From Myxococcaceae bacterium (GTDB lineage Bacteria > Myxococcota_A > Polyangia > Polyangiales > Ga0077539): 56,154 bases of DNA. Of the stretch, positions 1 through 8,234 are shown in pieces (position 1 is the stretch's first letter; each line of letters starts with the position of its first letter). The position numbers and the translations under genes were made by a program. The notes under the pieces are model-generated. The model saw nothing but the letters and a program-made list of their open reading frames with translations, was not told the origin of the DNA and did not search any database. The stretch lies in contig SCUS01000118.1 in NCBI GenBank assembly GCA_004297725.1, forward strand, positions 1 through 56,154. Reading direction: 5' to 3'.

Positions 1-44
1 ACTGCACAGGTGACTGTGTGGGAGAGTAGAACGCCGCCGGGGTC
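1..44 (+). rRNA. rrf: 5S ribosomal RNA, 3' end only
   Basis: The window opens inside the 3' part of a 5S rRNA. It shows the helix IV/loop E region (GTGTGGGAGAGTAG) and the closing strand CGCCGCCGGGG that pairs with the missing 5' end. The 5' portion lies outside the window. A factor-independent terminator follows, so this is the end of an rRNA operon. The exact 3' end is estimated from 5S structure, within a few bases. Confidence 0.85.
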
Positions 45-57
45 CTATCACGGCAAC

Positions 58-109
58 AACCCCGTCGATCACAGTGTCTTCAAAAGAGCACTGCGATCGG
101 CGGGGTTTT
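58..109 (+). terminator. Rho-independent terminator of the rRNA operon
   Basis: A long inverted repeat starts AACCCCGTCGATC and returns as GATCGGCGGGGTT. A further inner pairing CAGTG/CACTG surrounds an A/T-rich loop, and the right arm runs into TTTT. It lies 14 nt past the 5S end and before tRNA-Lys, so it should end the rRNA transcript. Confidence 0.85.
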
Positions 110-180
110 GTCATTTCTGGACCGTGCTCCGTTGACTCCATAGGGCAGTCGGCGGAAGCTCGGGCCGCCTTCTGCCCTTC

Positions 181-253
181 GGGTCGTTAGCTCAGTCGGT
201 AGAGCAGCGGACTTTTAATCCGTTGGTCCAGGGTTCGAGCCCCTGACGACCTA
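181..253 (+). tRNA. tRNA-Lys (anticodon TTT)
   Basis: A complete cloverleaf can be folded. The acceptor arm is GGGTCGT with ACGACCT (first pair G-U) plus discriminator A253. The D-arm is normal (GCTC/GAGC) and the anticodon stem is GCGGA/TCCGT around loop CTTTTAA, with anticodon TTT at 214-216. The T-loop is TTCGAGC. The 3' CCA is not encoded. The last three bases are the complement of the cyaY stop codon on the opposite strand. Confidence 0.95.
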
Positions 254-580
254 CCCCCAGCGCAGCGTCTCGCCGGCGTTCTCCTCGACGATTCGGGTGA
301 TCGTGGCGAACAGCTCGTCGCCGCGCCCCTTGTCGTCGGTCCACTTGCCGGACGCCTCATCGAGGCTGAAGTGCCACGCCCTGCTGTTGGCCGCGAGCCA
401 GATCTGTCGAGTCGGACGCTGCGTATTGATCACGCAGCGAGAGCGGTCACGAAACGTGAGGGTCAAGACGTCGCCGGCCGCGACCGCCTCGACGGCGTCC
501 GGATCGACGGGCTCGCATGCGTCCTGGATGCGCTTGAACACGTCATCCACGAGCTTCAAATAGGCTGACTCATTGATCAT
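251..580 (-). CDS. cyaY: Bacterial frataxin (CyaY), iron-sulfur cluster assembly modulator
   Basis: This 109-aa protein has the usual length and layout of CyaY. An acidic N-terminal helix is followed by the central beta-sheet with TLTFRDRSRCVINTQ, then RQIWLAA and AWHFSLDE, and a C-terminal helix ending in GETLRWG. The family binds iron through acidic residues of helix 1 and tunes IscS/IscU cluster assembly in the cytosol. No isc genes are visible nearby. The start at 580 is the first Met and has no clear Shine-Dalgarno; a TACCAT box sits 9 nt upstream. The stop codon overlaps the 3' end of tRNA-Lys. Confidence 0.9.
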   Translation of the reverse strand: MINESAYLKLVDDVFKRIQDACEPVDPDAVEAVAAGDVLTLTFRDRSRCVINTQRPTRQIWLAANSRAWHFSLDEASGKWTDDKGRGDELFATITRIVEENAGETLRWG

Positions 581-589
581 CGTGCGCCG

Positions 590-595
590 ATGGTA
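590..595 (-). promoter_or_regulatory. Putative -10 box of cyaY (leaderless or very short leader)
   Basis: TACCAT on the minus strand ends 9 nt before the ATG of cyaY, so transcription would begin at or within a few bases of the start codon. The -35 side is weak. It belongs to the recurrent TAnnnT pattern seen across the window. Confidence 0.4.
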
Positions 596-646
596 GTGCG
601 CTTCCCCACCCGGCGGAAGCCCGATGCCCCTCCGAGCATCGGAGCC

Positions 647-675
647 GTGACCTCCGGGGGCGTTCGCACTACAGT
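647..675 (+). promoter_or_regulatory. Putative promoter of the MoxR/VWA operon
   Basis: A -35-like GTGACC (647-652) is separated by 17 nt from TACAGT (670-675). The ATG follows 9 nt later, so the message would be leaderless or nearly so. This fits the lack of a Shine-Dalgarno before the ATG at 685. It is divergent to the cyaY box in a 104-bp intergenic region. Confidence 0.45.
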
Positions 676-684
676 CACGCTCCC

Positions 685-1527
685 ATGACGACTGAGTTCC
701 GTCGGTTCCGAGGCACCCCGGGCTACCTCACCAGCGACGCGCTGGAGTCTGCGGTCAACTGCGCGCTCGCGCTGGAGAAGCCACTGCTGGTGAAGGGCGA
801 GCCCGGGACGGGCAAGACCCTGCTGGCCGAGGCCATCTCCGCCGCCTTCGAGGCGCCCCTCATCACCTGGCACGTCAAGAGCACTACCCGCGCGCAGGAC
901 GGACTCTACGTCTACGATACCGTCGCGCGGCTGTATGACTCCCGCTTCGGCGACGGCGACGTGCGCGACATCCGCCGGTACATCAAGTTCGGCCCCGTGG
1001 GCGAGGCCTTCCGCGCCGATCGCCGGGTGGTGCTCCTCATCGATGAGGTCGACAAGGCCGACCTCGAGTTTCCAAACGACCTGCTCCACGAGCTCGATCG
1101 GATGCGCTTCCGCGTGGGCGAGACCGGGGACGACGTCGTCGCCCGCCAGCGTCCCATCGTCATCATCACGAGCAACAACGAGAAAGACCTGCCGGACGCG
1201 TTTCTCCGGAGATGCGTCTTCCACTTCATCGACTTCCCCGACCAGGAGCTGATGCGCCGCATCGTCGCGGTGCACCACCCGGGGCTCGACGCCGCGCTGC
1301 TCGAGCAGTGCCTCTCGGTGTTCTATGAAGTCCGCGGAATGCAGCGCATGCGCAAGCGACCCAGCACGAGCGAGCTCGTCGACTGGATCGCCGTGCTCCA
1401 GCGCGCGGGCATCACCTCCGTGAAGCTCGACCGCGAGCTGCCCTTCCTCGGGGCGCTGCTCAAGAAAGAGCAGGACCTCGCCGCGTTCGCCGATCAGCTC
1501 TCTGGTGGCCGCAAGTTCCGGTCGTAG
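685..1527 (+). CDS. MoxR-family AAA+ ATPase
   Basis: This 280-aa protein is a MoxR-type AAA+ ATPase (COG0714-like). Walker A GEPGTGKT lies at residues 38-45, Walker B VVLLIDEVDKAD at about 115-126, sensor 1 IITSNNEKDLP at about 160-170, and an arginine pair at about 175 follows DAFLRR. A C-terminal lid domain completes the fold. The family works with VWA-domain partners as chaperones that mature or insert cofactors in enzyme complexes. The VWA gene begins 3 nt after the stop, so the two are surely co-transcribed. The nearest relatives are probably the CoxD-like group, but no carbon monoxide dehydrogenase genes are present and the client is unknown. Confidence 0.92.
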   Translation: MTTEFRRFRGTPGYLTSDALESAVNCALALEKPLLVKGEPGTGKTLLAEAISAAFEAPLITWHVKSTTRAQDGLYVYDTVARLYDSRFGDGDVRDIRRYIKFGPVGEAFRADRRVVLLIDEVDKADLEFPNDLLHELDRMRFRVGETGDDVVARQRPIVIITSNNEKDLPDAFLRRCVFHFIDFPDQELMRRIVAVHHPGLDAALLEQCLSVFYEVRGMQRMRKRPSTSELVDWIAVLQRAGITSVKLDRELPFLGALLKKEQDLAAFADQLSGGRKFRS

Positions 1528-1530
1528 GTC

Positions 1531-2703
1531 ATGATCGTCCCCTTCCTCTACGCACTTCGGAGACGGAAGCTGCCGGTCGGTGCGCAGGAGGCCGTCAACC
1601 TCGCCAGGGCGCTCTCGCTCGGGCTCCACGAGAGCTCGCTGGAGGGCTTCTATGAGGTCGCCCGGGCCCTGCTCGTCCACTCCGAACAACACCTCGATGA
1701 CTTCGACATCGCGTTCGCGGAGCATTTCCGTGGTGTGACCTTCGACGCGGTGAAGATCACCGAGGAGATCCGCGGCTGGTTGGAGGAGGTACAGAAGCTG
1801 CGCGAGCTCACCGAGGAGGAGAAGGCCTCCATCGAGGCGCTCGACCTCGATGAGCTCCAACGCCTCTTCGAGCAGCGCTTGAAGGAGCAGACCTCGCGCC
1901 ACGACGGCGGCAACCGCTGGATCGGCACCGGCGGGACCTCTCCCTTCGGCCGCGGCGGATATCACCCCACCGGAATGCGCGTCGGGCCCGCCGGGGGAGG
2001 GGGCGGCGGCGCCGTGAAGAGCGCGGACGCTCGGCGCTACAAGGGATATCGCACCGACGTCGTGCTCGACCTGCGGCAGATCGAGGTGGCCCTTCGTAGG
2101 CTCCGCGCGTTCACCCGCGAGGGCTACCCCGACGAGCTCGACATCGAAGGGACCATCGACGCCACCGCGAAGAACGCCGGCGAACTCGACGTGGTCGTGC
2201 GGCCGCAGCGCCGTCCCGACACGCGCGTGCTGCTCATCATGGATGTCGGCGGCTCTATGGAGCCCTACGCCGATGCCGTCTCCCAGGTGTTCTCCGCTGC
2301 GAAGCGCGCCACGCATTGGAAGGAACTCCGTACCTTCTATTTCCACAACTGCGTCTATGGCCGCGTCTATCGAACCGACCACTTCGCCGATCCCATCGGC
2401 GTGCACGAGCTGCTTCGCGTGACCTCACCGAAGTACAAGCTCATCTTCCTCGGTGACGCCCTCATGGCGCCCTATGAACTGCTCGCCACCAGCGCCGACC
2501 AGCCGGGCAACCCGCCCACCTCCGGACTGCACTGGCTCTCGGTGCTCCGTGAGCACTTCCCCCACTCGGTCTGGCTGAACCCCGAGGCCCCGCGAGGCTG
2601 GTCAGGCAACACCATCGAGGCCGTGCGGTCGGTGTTTCCGATGTTTCATCTCACCGTCGACGGGCTCACCGAGGCCGTGCAGGAACTCACCCGCCGACGT
2701 TGA
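1531..2703 (+). CDS. VWA-domain protein, CoxE-like (MoxR partner)
   Basis: This 390-aa cytosolic protein has a charged helical N-terminal half, a Gly-rich linker (about 150-165) and a C-terminal von Willebrand A domain. The MIDAS motif reads DVGGSM at 238-243, the variant form typical of COG3825 (CoxE-like) proteins rather than a strict DxSxS. The segment RTFYFHNCVYGRVY lies where the family has its conserved core. It is the stoichiometric partner of the upstream AAA+ ATPase (3-nt gap). Together they would form a MoxR-VWA remodelling module whose substrate cannot be told from this window. Confidence 0.9.
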   Translation: MIVPFLYALRRRKLPVGAQEAVNLARALSLGLHESSLEGFYEVARALLVHSEQHLDDFDIAFAEHFRGVTFDAVKITEEIRGWLEEVQKLRELTEEEKASIEALDLDELQRLFEQRLKEQTSRHDGGNRWIGTGGTSPFGRGGYHPTGMRVGPAGGGGGGAVKSADARRYKGYRTDVVLDLRQIEVALRRLRAFTREGYPDELDIEGTIDATAKNAGELDVVVRPQRRPDTRVLLIMDVGGSMEPYADAVSQVFSAAKRATHWKELRTFYFHNCVYGRVYRTDHFADPIGVHELLRVTSPKYKLIFLGDALMAPYELLATSADQPGNPPTSGLHWLSVLREHFPHSVWLNPEAPRGWSGNTIEAVRSVFPMFHLTVDGLTEAVQELTRRR

Positions 2704-2811
2704 TCCGCTATGATGTCCGCTGTGATGGTCGTGTGACGGGATATGTCACCTGCGTCCGAGCGCGCATCGTCCGGGGTGGTAGAGTGCCTCTCCATCGGAG
2801 GTGCTTACGAC

Positions 2812-3213
2812 ATGAACGCGACCGCCCTCGTACCGACTCCCGAACCCGCGACCGACACGCCTCGACTGGACTCGACGCTGCGGTCTTCGATTCCAGCCAA
2901 TGACCCGGCGCCCCCCTCGCGCCCCGCGGTGCTGCGTCCCATCGCGCGAGCCATCCACGAGCGCCGGGTGTGCGTCATCCGATATGCCTCCGAACCCGGA
3001 GGAGCGCCGAGCACCCGCGCCGTCGAGCCCCTCGCGGTGATCTCGACCCGCGGCGCCCTCGGACTCCTGGCCTGGTGTCGGCTCCGGCACGACCTGCGAA
3101 CCTTCCGCGTCGACCGCATCCGCTCGATCTCCCTCGCGGCGGAGTTCTTCGACGACCACCCGGGCCTCGCCCTCGAGCGCTTCATCCAGCACCGACGGCG
3201 CGACCTGCCGTAA
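2812..3213 (+). CDS. Stand-alone WYL-domain protein
   Basis: This 133-aa protein has a disordered Pro/Ala-rich N-terminus (about 50 residues) and then a WYL-type Sm-like fold. The family core is visible as RAVEPLAV, a degenerate WYL strand (GLLAWC) and RTFRVDRIRSI. WYL domains usually follow an HTH and sense nucleic acid or nucleotide ligands. Here no HTH precedes the domain, and the C-terminal extension usually seen in WYL regulators is missing. The start at 2812 is chosen because GGAGGTG lies 8 nt before it, while an upstream in-frame start lacks a ribosome site. A TAGAGT box sits at 2780-2785. Confidence 0.75.
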   Translation: MNATALVPTPEPATDTPRLDSTLRSSIPANDPAPPSRPAVLRPIARAIHERRVCVIRYASEPGGAPSTRAVEPLAVISTRGALGLLAWCRLRHDLRTFRVDRIRSISLAAEFFDDHPGLALERFIQHRRRDLP

Positions 3214-3258
3214 TCCGCTTGCGAAGGCGCTGCCCTCTCCGCTTGAGTGGGCGCGACG

Positions 3259-3990
3259 ATGCGCCGCCTCGCCGCAACCCTCCTGGCCCTCACGTGCTCC
3301 GTGCGCGGCGTCCGTTCTGCCCACGCCCAGGGGCACCCTGCGCAGTCGTCGTTTCCGATGCCGGGTCAGGCGGCTTCGCAGCTCCCCGCACCGACCCCCA
3401 ACCCCCCCGGCGCCGGCTGGCGAAACAGCACCGTCCTGGGCCTCTCCTCGGGGCTCGGCTCTCCCTATGGCCTCCTCGGTGCGTTCGTGGGCTTCTTCCC
3501 GTTCCAGCATCTGCAGCTGGAAGTCGGCGGAGGGTACTCGACCAGCTTCGGGCCGGCGGTCTCGGCGCTCGGGCGCGTGGGCTTCAATCCCGGCGACAGC
3601 TCCTTCCTCGCGCTCGGCATCGGTCTGTCGACCAACTTCACCGACTACCAGTACCTCGAGAACTGCGAGGCTCCCGGCAACGGCCTGCTCTCGTCCCGGT
3701 GCGCTCCGCCTGGCGCCCCGCGGCTGGCTGAAGGGTCCGCCAACCCCATCTGGTTGAACGTCGAGGCCTCGGAGGACGTGCGCCTCGGGCGCTCGGTCGG
3801 TGGACGCATCGCAGCGGGCGCGGGCTTCCTCCTCAACCCGGGCGGGTTCCCTGCGGCGCTCGGCTGCGCCTCCGAAGGCCTCGGGCAGACGCCCTGCGAG
3901 GTAGGGGCGTCGCGGAGCCGAGACGAGATCACCTGGCTGCTGCACGTCCGCATCGACCTGTACGCGGTGATCGTGCAGGGCGATCCCTGA
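3259..3990 (+). CDS. Exported protein, probable outer-membrane beta-barrel
   Basis: This protein of about 243 aa is not assignable to a named family. A signal peptide is clear: MRR, a hydrophobic core, then cleavage near AHAQ. A Pro/Asn-rich stretch and then alternating amphipathic segments (GLSSGLGSPYG, VGGGYSTSFG, LGIGLSTNF) suggest a small beta-barrel of periplasmic or outer-membrane location. An in-frame GTG at 3247 is an alternative start. The 3' end is 4 nt from the convergent dacB-like gene. Confidence 0.65.
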   Translation: MRRLAATLLALTCSVRGVRSAHAQGHPAQSSFPMPGQAASQLPAPTPNPPGAGWRNSTVLGLSSGLGSPYGLLGAFVGFFPFQHLQLEVGGGYSTSFGPAVSALGRVGFNPGDSSFLALGIGLSTNFTDYQYLENCEAPGNGLLSSRCAPPGAPRLAEGSANPIWLNVEASEDVRLGRSVGGRIAAGAGFLLNPGGFPAALGCASEGLGQTPCEVGASRSRDEITWLLHVRIDLYAVIVQGDP

Positions 3991-3994
3991 CGCG

Positions 3995-5443
3995 CTACCG
4001 CCTGGCGCGCACGGTCTCGACCAGCGTCGTGACGATCTGGTCGGCGAGCTGACGGGTCGCGGGCGCTCGCCCCCGCACGCCGTTGGCCACGATGGAGAAC
4101 ACCAGCGTGCGAGCCGGGTCGGGCGCCAGGACGTATCCCGAGAGGGCGATGACGTCGTCGAGGGTTCCGGTCTTCGCGCGCACCATCCGCTCGGCGCCCG
4201 CGATGCGAAGGCGGTGGCGCAGGGTTCCGTCGCCTCCGCCGACCGCGAGCTGGGCGACGAACTCATCGCGCACCGCCGGCCGACGCCAGTTGGCCCGAAG
4301 CACCTGGGCGAGCTGCCGCGCGCTCACCCGGTTGGCGTCGTAGAGCCCGGAGCCGTTGCGGAGCACCAGGCCGCGGGTGTTGACGCCCGCCTGCCGACAC
4401 CAGTCCAGCACCCGCTCGGTGCCGCGCTGGAAGGTCACCGGACCGGTCGCGCCCTCCGCGCCGATCGCGAGCAGGGTCATCTCCGCGTAGAAGTTGTTCG
4501 ACTCCTTGCCGACCTCGTAGAGCAGCGCCGAGAGCGCCCTGGATCGGTGCGAGGCGAGCGTCGTGAGGTCGCGCGGCGAGGCGCCCACGCGCACTGCGCC
4601 AGACACCCGGACGCCCAGGTCTTCGAGCACCGATCGCATCGCCCAGCCCGCCGCGAGGGAGGGATGGTCCAGCCGACGCCGGTAGGTGGTGATGCGGGCG
4701 TCGGCGGGGATGGTCCCGGTCACCCGGGCGCGGGCGCGGCCGTCGGGCAGGGGCGTGACCTCGATGGTCACCGCGGGCGTCCCGCCCTGCACCGTGGAGA
4801 GCGCGCTGTCGACCTCGACGTATCCGCGCGGCTCCGCGGACACGATCGCCGGGCCGCCGACCGCCCCAGGGCGCACCCGCACCGTGAGCACGTTCTCGTC
4901 GATCGACACCGCCCCCACCGCGGCCCGGAAGGGAGCGTTCTCGTCGGGCTGCTGCTCGAACGCGGGCGGCAGGTGCTCCGACCCCAGCGCCGAGTCGTCC
5001 ACCACGAGGTCTCCGTCGACCCGCCGGACCCCAGCCTCCACGAGCTCCCTCGCGAGCGCGTAGAGGTCCCCGCTCGAGAGCGACGGATCGCCGTCTCCTC
5101 GCAGCACCAGCGATCCGGTCACCGCGCCGCCGGAGGGCGTGCCGTAGAGTCCGGTGGTGTAGCGCCGATCGGCGCCCAGCACGGAGAGCGCCGCGGACGC
5201 CGTGAGGAGCTTCGTGTCGCTCGCCGGGTTGAGCGCGGCGTCGGGATCGCGCTCGTACAGCACCCGCCCGGTACCGGCCTCCATCACGATCACCGACACG
5301 CGAGCGCCCGCCGGCACCGCCGGGGCGATGAGCGGTGTCAGCGTGGTTGCGAGCGGAGGCGCCGCCGCGGGAGACTGCGCGCCCACATGACCGGTCAACG
5401 CGAGCGCGGCGCAGACGAGCGCAATGCCAATTCTTCCACGCAT
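3995..5443 (-). CDS. dacB: D-alanyl-D-alanine carboxypeptidase/endopeptidase, PBP4 (S13) family
   Basis: This 482-aa exported penicillin-binding protein belongs to peptidase family S13. After a signal peptide (cleavage near VGAQS) the three active-site motifs are present: SDTK at 75-78 (nucleophile Ser75), SNN at 315-317 and KTG at 424-426. The long insertion between motifs 1 and 2 is typical of class C PBP4 enzymes. It would trim or cleave peptidoglycan peptides in the periplasm. The start at 5443 is favoured by GCGAGG 7 nt upstream and by the signal peptide; a GTG at 5470 is possible but unlikely. Its 5' end overlaps the divergent solute-binding protein gene. Confidence 0.92.
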   Translation of the reverse strand: MRGRIGIALVCAALALTGHVGAQSPAAAPPLATTLTPLIAPAVPAGARVSVIVMEAGTGRVLYERDPDAALNPASDTKLLTASAALSVLGADRRYTTGLYGTPSGGAVTGSLVLRGDGDPSLSSGDLYALARELVEAGVRRVDGDLVVDDSALGSEHLPPAFEQQPDENAPFRAAVGAVSIDENVLTVRVRPGAVGGPAIVSAEPRGYVEVDSALSTVQGGTPAVTIEVTPLPDGRARARVTGTIPADARITTYRRRLDHPSLAAGWAMRSVLEDLGVRVSGAVRVGASPRDLTTLASHRSRALSALLYEVGKESNNFYAEMTLLAIGAEGATGPVTFQRGTERVLDWCRQAGVNTRGLVLRNGSGLYDANRVSARQLAQVLRANWRRPAVRDEFVAQLAVGGGDGTLRHRLRIAGAERMVRAKTGTLDDVIALSGYVLAPDPARTLVFSIVANGVRGRAPATRQLADQIVTTLVETVRARR

Positions 5444-6964
5444 CGAACTACCTCGCGCCGGGTCTATCACGTCCTCCTCGCGCTATCGCTGGCCGCCTGC
5501 CGGGGACCCGCCCGCGCGCCCGACCGGCTCACGCTGCTGGTGCTCTCGCGCCCCGAGCACCTCGACCCGCGCCACCCCGAGGACGCCCTCGGCGCCTCGC
5601 TCGGCAAGCTGCTCTATCGGGGACTGATGGAGGGTGATCCGGTGACCTTCCTCCCTCGACCCGCGCTCGCCGCCGGCGCGAGCTGGGTCGACGCGACCCG
5701 CTACCGGGTGACCCTGCGGAGCGACGCGCGCTTCCGCGACGGCACCCCGGTGACCGCCGACGACGTGGTCGCGACCTACGAGAGCGTCCTCGATGCCTCG
5801 CAGCACAGCCGGCTGCGCACCACCTACGGCCGGCTGCTGCGGGCCGTGCGCGCGGTCGACCCCCGCACCATCGACTTCGAGCTGTACCGCCCCGACGGCT
5901 CGCTGGAGACGCTGCTCCAGCTCGGCATCCTGCCCCAGCGAGACGCGCGCGCCCTCGAGCGGAGACCCGAGGAGATCGCGAGGGAGCGTCTGGTTGGAAG
6001 CGGTCCGATGCGGCTCGCGCGCTACGCCCCGGACGCGCTCTCGCTGGACGCCGACGGTGCGGGCGCCGCCTTCCGAGCGCTCGATGTCGTCACCCTCCAC
6101 GACCCCAACACGCTGGCCCTGCGACTGCTCCACGGCCAGGGGGACGTGGCCGAGCTCAAGCCGGAGCTCTACCCCCTTTTCGAGGGGAGAGCCGACTTCG
6201 AGGTGGCCTCCGCGCGCACCTCCGGCATGACCTACCTCGGCCTCCACTGCGAGCACGGAGCGCTCGCCGACGTGGCCGTGCGACGGGCGCTCGCGATGGC
6301 GATCGACCGGGCGTCGCTCCAGCGGGCGATGCTCGGCGCACGCGCGGTCGCGTCCACCGGGGTGCTGCCGCCGTCGCACTGGGCGTACACGAGCGAGGTC
6401 GCACGCTACCCCTTCGACCCGGCCGCCGCGCGCAGGGCGCTGGTCGCCGCGCGAGGAGAGGGCGCGCCGCCGCTGCGGCTCACGCTGCGGGTCTCCTCGC
6501 AGCGCTTCGCGATCACCGTCGCGCAGGGACTGACGGCGATGCTCCACGACGTCGGCGTCGAGGTCGACGTCCGTCCGTCGGAGCTCGCGACGCTGCTGTC
6601 CGACCTGCGCGCGGGGCGCTTCGACATCACGCTGCTCACGGTGCCCGACCTCAGCGACCCCTTCGGCCTCGGGTTCTGGTTCGGCTCCGCGTCGATCCCG
6701 ACGCCCGAGAACCCGACCGCTGGCGGCAACCGCTGGCGCTTCCGAGACGCGGCCCTCGACGCGGCCCTCGACCAGGGCCTGCGGGCGCTCGGCCCCGATG
6801 CGCGGCGGCCCCACTACCAGCGCGCGCAGCAGGTGCTGGCCGAGCAGCTCCCGGTGATCCCGCTGTGGCACGCGGACGTCGTCTTCGCGCTACGCAGGCC
6901 CTACCGAGGACTGCGCCCGCGCGGGGACGGGCAGCTCGATTTCCTGCTCCGCCTCACGCGGTAG
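5387..6964 (+). CDS. ABC transporter solute-binding lipoprotein, family 5 (peptide/nickel type)
   Basis: The protein is an extracellular solute-binding protein of the DppA/OppA class. A lipobox LAAC is followed by PEHLDPRHPEDALGASLG, the FRDGTPVTADDVVATYES signature near the N-terminus and RRALAMAIDRA in the middle. It would capture peptides or similar ligands as a periplasmic lipoprotein. No permease or ATPase gene is nearby, so it is an orphan. The start is uncertain. The only in-frame ATG near the lipobox is 5387, which adds about 25 Arg-rich residues and overlaps the divergent dacB by 57 nt; a rare non-ATG start nearer 5460 cannot be excluded. The 3' end is 3 nt from the convergent kinase gene. 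Confidence 0.82.
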   Translation: MTGQRERGADERNANSSTHRTTSRRVYHVLLALSLAACRGPARAPDRLTLLVLSRPEHLDPRHPEDALGASLGKLLYRGLMEGDPVTFLPRPALAAGASWVDATRYRVTLRSDARFRDGTPVTADDVVATYESVLDASQHSRLRTTYGRLLRAVRAVDPRTIDFELYRPDGSLETLLQLGILPQRDARALERRPEEIARERLVGSGPMRLARYAPDALSLDADGAGAAFRALDVVTLHDPNTLALRLLHGQGDVAELKPELYPLFEGRADFEVASARTSGMTYLGLHCEHGALADVAVRRALAMAIDRASLQRAMLGARAVASTGVLPPSHWAYTSEVARYPFDPAAARRALVAARGEGAPPLRLTLRVSSQRFAITVAQGLTAMLHDVGVEVDVRPSELATLLSDLRAGRFDITLLTVPDLSDPFGLGFWFGSASIPTPENPTAGGNRWRFRDAALDAALDQGLRALGPDARRPHYQRAQQVLAEQLPVIPLWHADVVFALRRPYRGLRPRGDGQLDFLLRLTR

Positions 6965-6967
6965 TTT

Positions 6968-8164
6968 TTACCTGTGAAGGTATTGCATCGCGATGAACAC
7001 CACCGCGCCGAGCGCCGCGCCGCCGAGGAGCACCACGGCGACGATGAGGCCTACCCGGGAGCCGGTACCCGCGCTCGGTGCGGCCGGCAGACCCTGGCTC
7101 GAGGGCGCGCTCGCCACCGCCGCGCCGCCCTGCTGATCGAGCACGATCATCACCGTGCGCGATCGCTTGTCGGCGAACTCCGCGCCCCGCACCACCGGAC
7201 CGCCGGGCATCGGCGCCGGGGCAGGGGGAGCCATGCGGGAGGCGATCACGCGCTCGGCGAGCGGGTACTGCCGTAGCGCGGGCGATCCCAGCGGCTGCTG
7301 GAGCGCGTCGTGGAGCGCGGCGCCGAAGACGTTCATCGACACGAAGCGGTGATCGGGGCTGCGGCCCATCGCGCAGAGGATGACGGCCTCCATGGCGGGG
7401 CTGATGGAGGGGACGATCTTCGATGGCGAGCGCACCGCCTCCTGGAGGATCGCGTCGATGGTCGCCTGCTCGCTCTCGCGCTGGAAGGGCGAGGAGCCCG
7501 TGAGGAGCTCGTAGAGCAGCACGCCCATGGAGTAGATGTCCGCGCGCGGGTCGGCGGACCCGGTGCCCGCGGCCTGCTCCGGGGACATGTACGCGGGGGT
7601 GCCGACGAGGAGCGAGCCGTTGTTCCAGGTGAGGCCGTCGTTGGGGTCGGAGAGGAGCCCGGCGATGCCGTAGTCCATCAGCACCGGGTACTGCGCGGGC
7701 CCCAGGTTGCGCGCGAGGTAGATGTTGTCGGGCTTGAGGTCGCGGTGCACGACGCCCGCGCGGTGCGTCGCCTCGAGGGCAGCGATGATGGGCGTGAGCA
7801 GCTGCACCGCCTCGAGCTCCTTGAAGCGCCCCTTGCGGTAGAGCAGGTCGACCAGGGTCTCGCCCTCCAGGTACGTGAGCACCATGAAGGGCAGGCCGTC
7901 GTCGGCGTAGCCCGTGTCCAGGAGCTGCACGACGTGCGGGTGCGCGCACATGGTCACGGCCTGCGCCTCGCGTAGGAAGCGCTCCATGATCGCGCGGTCA
8001 CGGATGAAACGGGCGCGCAGGATCTTGATCGCGACCCGGTGCCCACTGGGCAGATGGATCGCGGCAAAGACCTGCCCCATCCCCCCCTCACCGATCAGGC
8101 GCTCGACCTGGTAGGCGCCGGAGAGGACCGTACCGATCCTGTTCGGCTCGGGGGTGGCGGGCAT
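6968..8164 (-). CDS. Hanks-type serine/threonine protein kinase with C-terminal membrane anchor
   Basis: This protein of about 398 aa has an N-terminal kinase domain. The Gly loop is GEGGMGQV at about 25-32, VAIK has Lys47, the catalytic loop is HRDLKPDN with Asp142, the metal-binding motif is DYG at 164-166 (DFG variant), and the activation segment ends in GTPAYMSPEQ. A Pro/Ala-rich linker leads to a single hydrophobic segment at about 370-392 and a short basic tail, so the kinase faces the cytosol. There is no PASTA or other sensor domain. The start is set at MPATPEPNRIG, just before the kinase fold; an extension upstream reads as low-quality sequence. Substrates are unknown. Confidence 0.92.
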   Translation of the reverse strand: MPATPEPNRIGTVLSGAYQVERLIGEGGMGQVFAAIHLPSGHRVAIKILRARFIRDRAIMERFLREAQAVTMCAHPHVVQLLDTGYADDGLPFMVLTYLEGETLVDLLYRKGRFKELEAVQLLTPIIAALEATHRAGVVHRDLKPDNIYLARNLGPAQYPVLMDYGIAGLLSDPNDGLTWNNGSLLVGTPAYMSPEQAAGTGSADPRADIYSMGVLLYELLTGSSPFQRESEQATIDAILQEAVRSPSKIVPSISPAMEAVILCAMGRSPDHRFVSMNVFGAALHDALQQPLGSPALRQYPLAERVIASRMAPPAPAPMPGGPVVRGAEFADKRSRTVMIVLDQQGGAAVASAPSSQGLPAAPSAGTGSRVGLIVAVVLLGGAALGAVVFIAMQYLHR

Positions 8165-8220
8165 CGCGGCGCAGTCTCTCAATCCGCCGCTCCTCGGGCA
8201 AGCGTTCTCCGCGTGGGGCG

Positions 8221-8226
8221 TAGAGT
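8221..8226 (+). promoter_or_regulatory. Putative -10 box of the beta-helix lipoprotein gene
   Basis: TAGAGT ends 8 nt before the GTG start at 8235, which would place the transcription start at or next to the start codon. No good -35 is seen. Confidence 0.35.
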
Positions 8227-8234
8227 GCGACCCC

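Noticed and set aside
132..137. TTGACT as a tRNA-Lys -35
   Set aside because: No -10-like hexamer lies 16-18 nt downstream, so it is not called a promoter.
577..2406. A minus-strand open frame of about 600 codons opposite the MoxR/VWA genes
   Set aside because: The plus-strand genes have clear motifs and starts, and this frame has none.
2700..4266. Overlapping open frames on both strands around the WYL gene
   Set aside because: They lack family features. The plus-strand WYL and exported proteins explain the coding signal.
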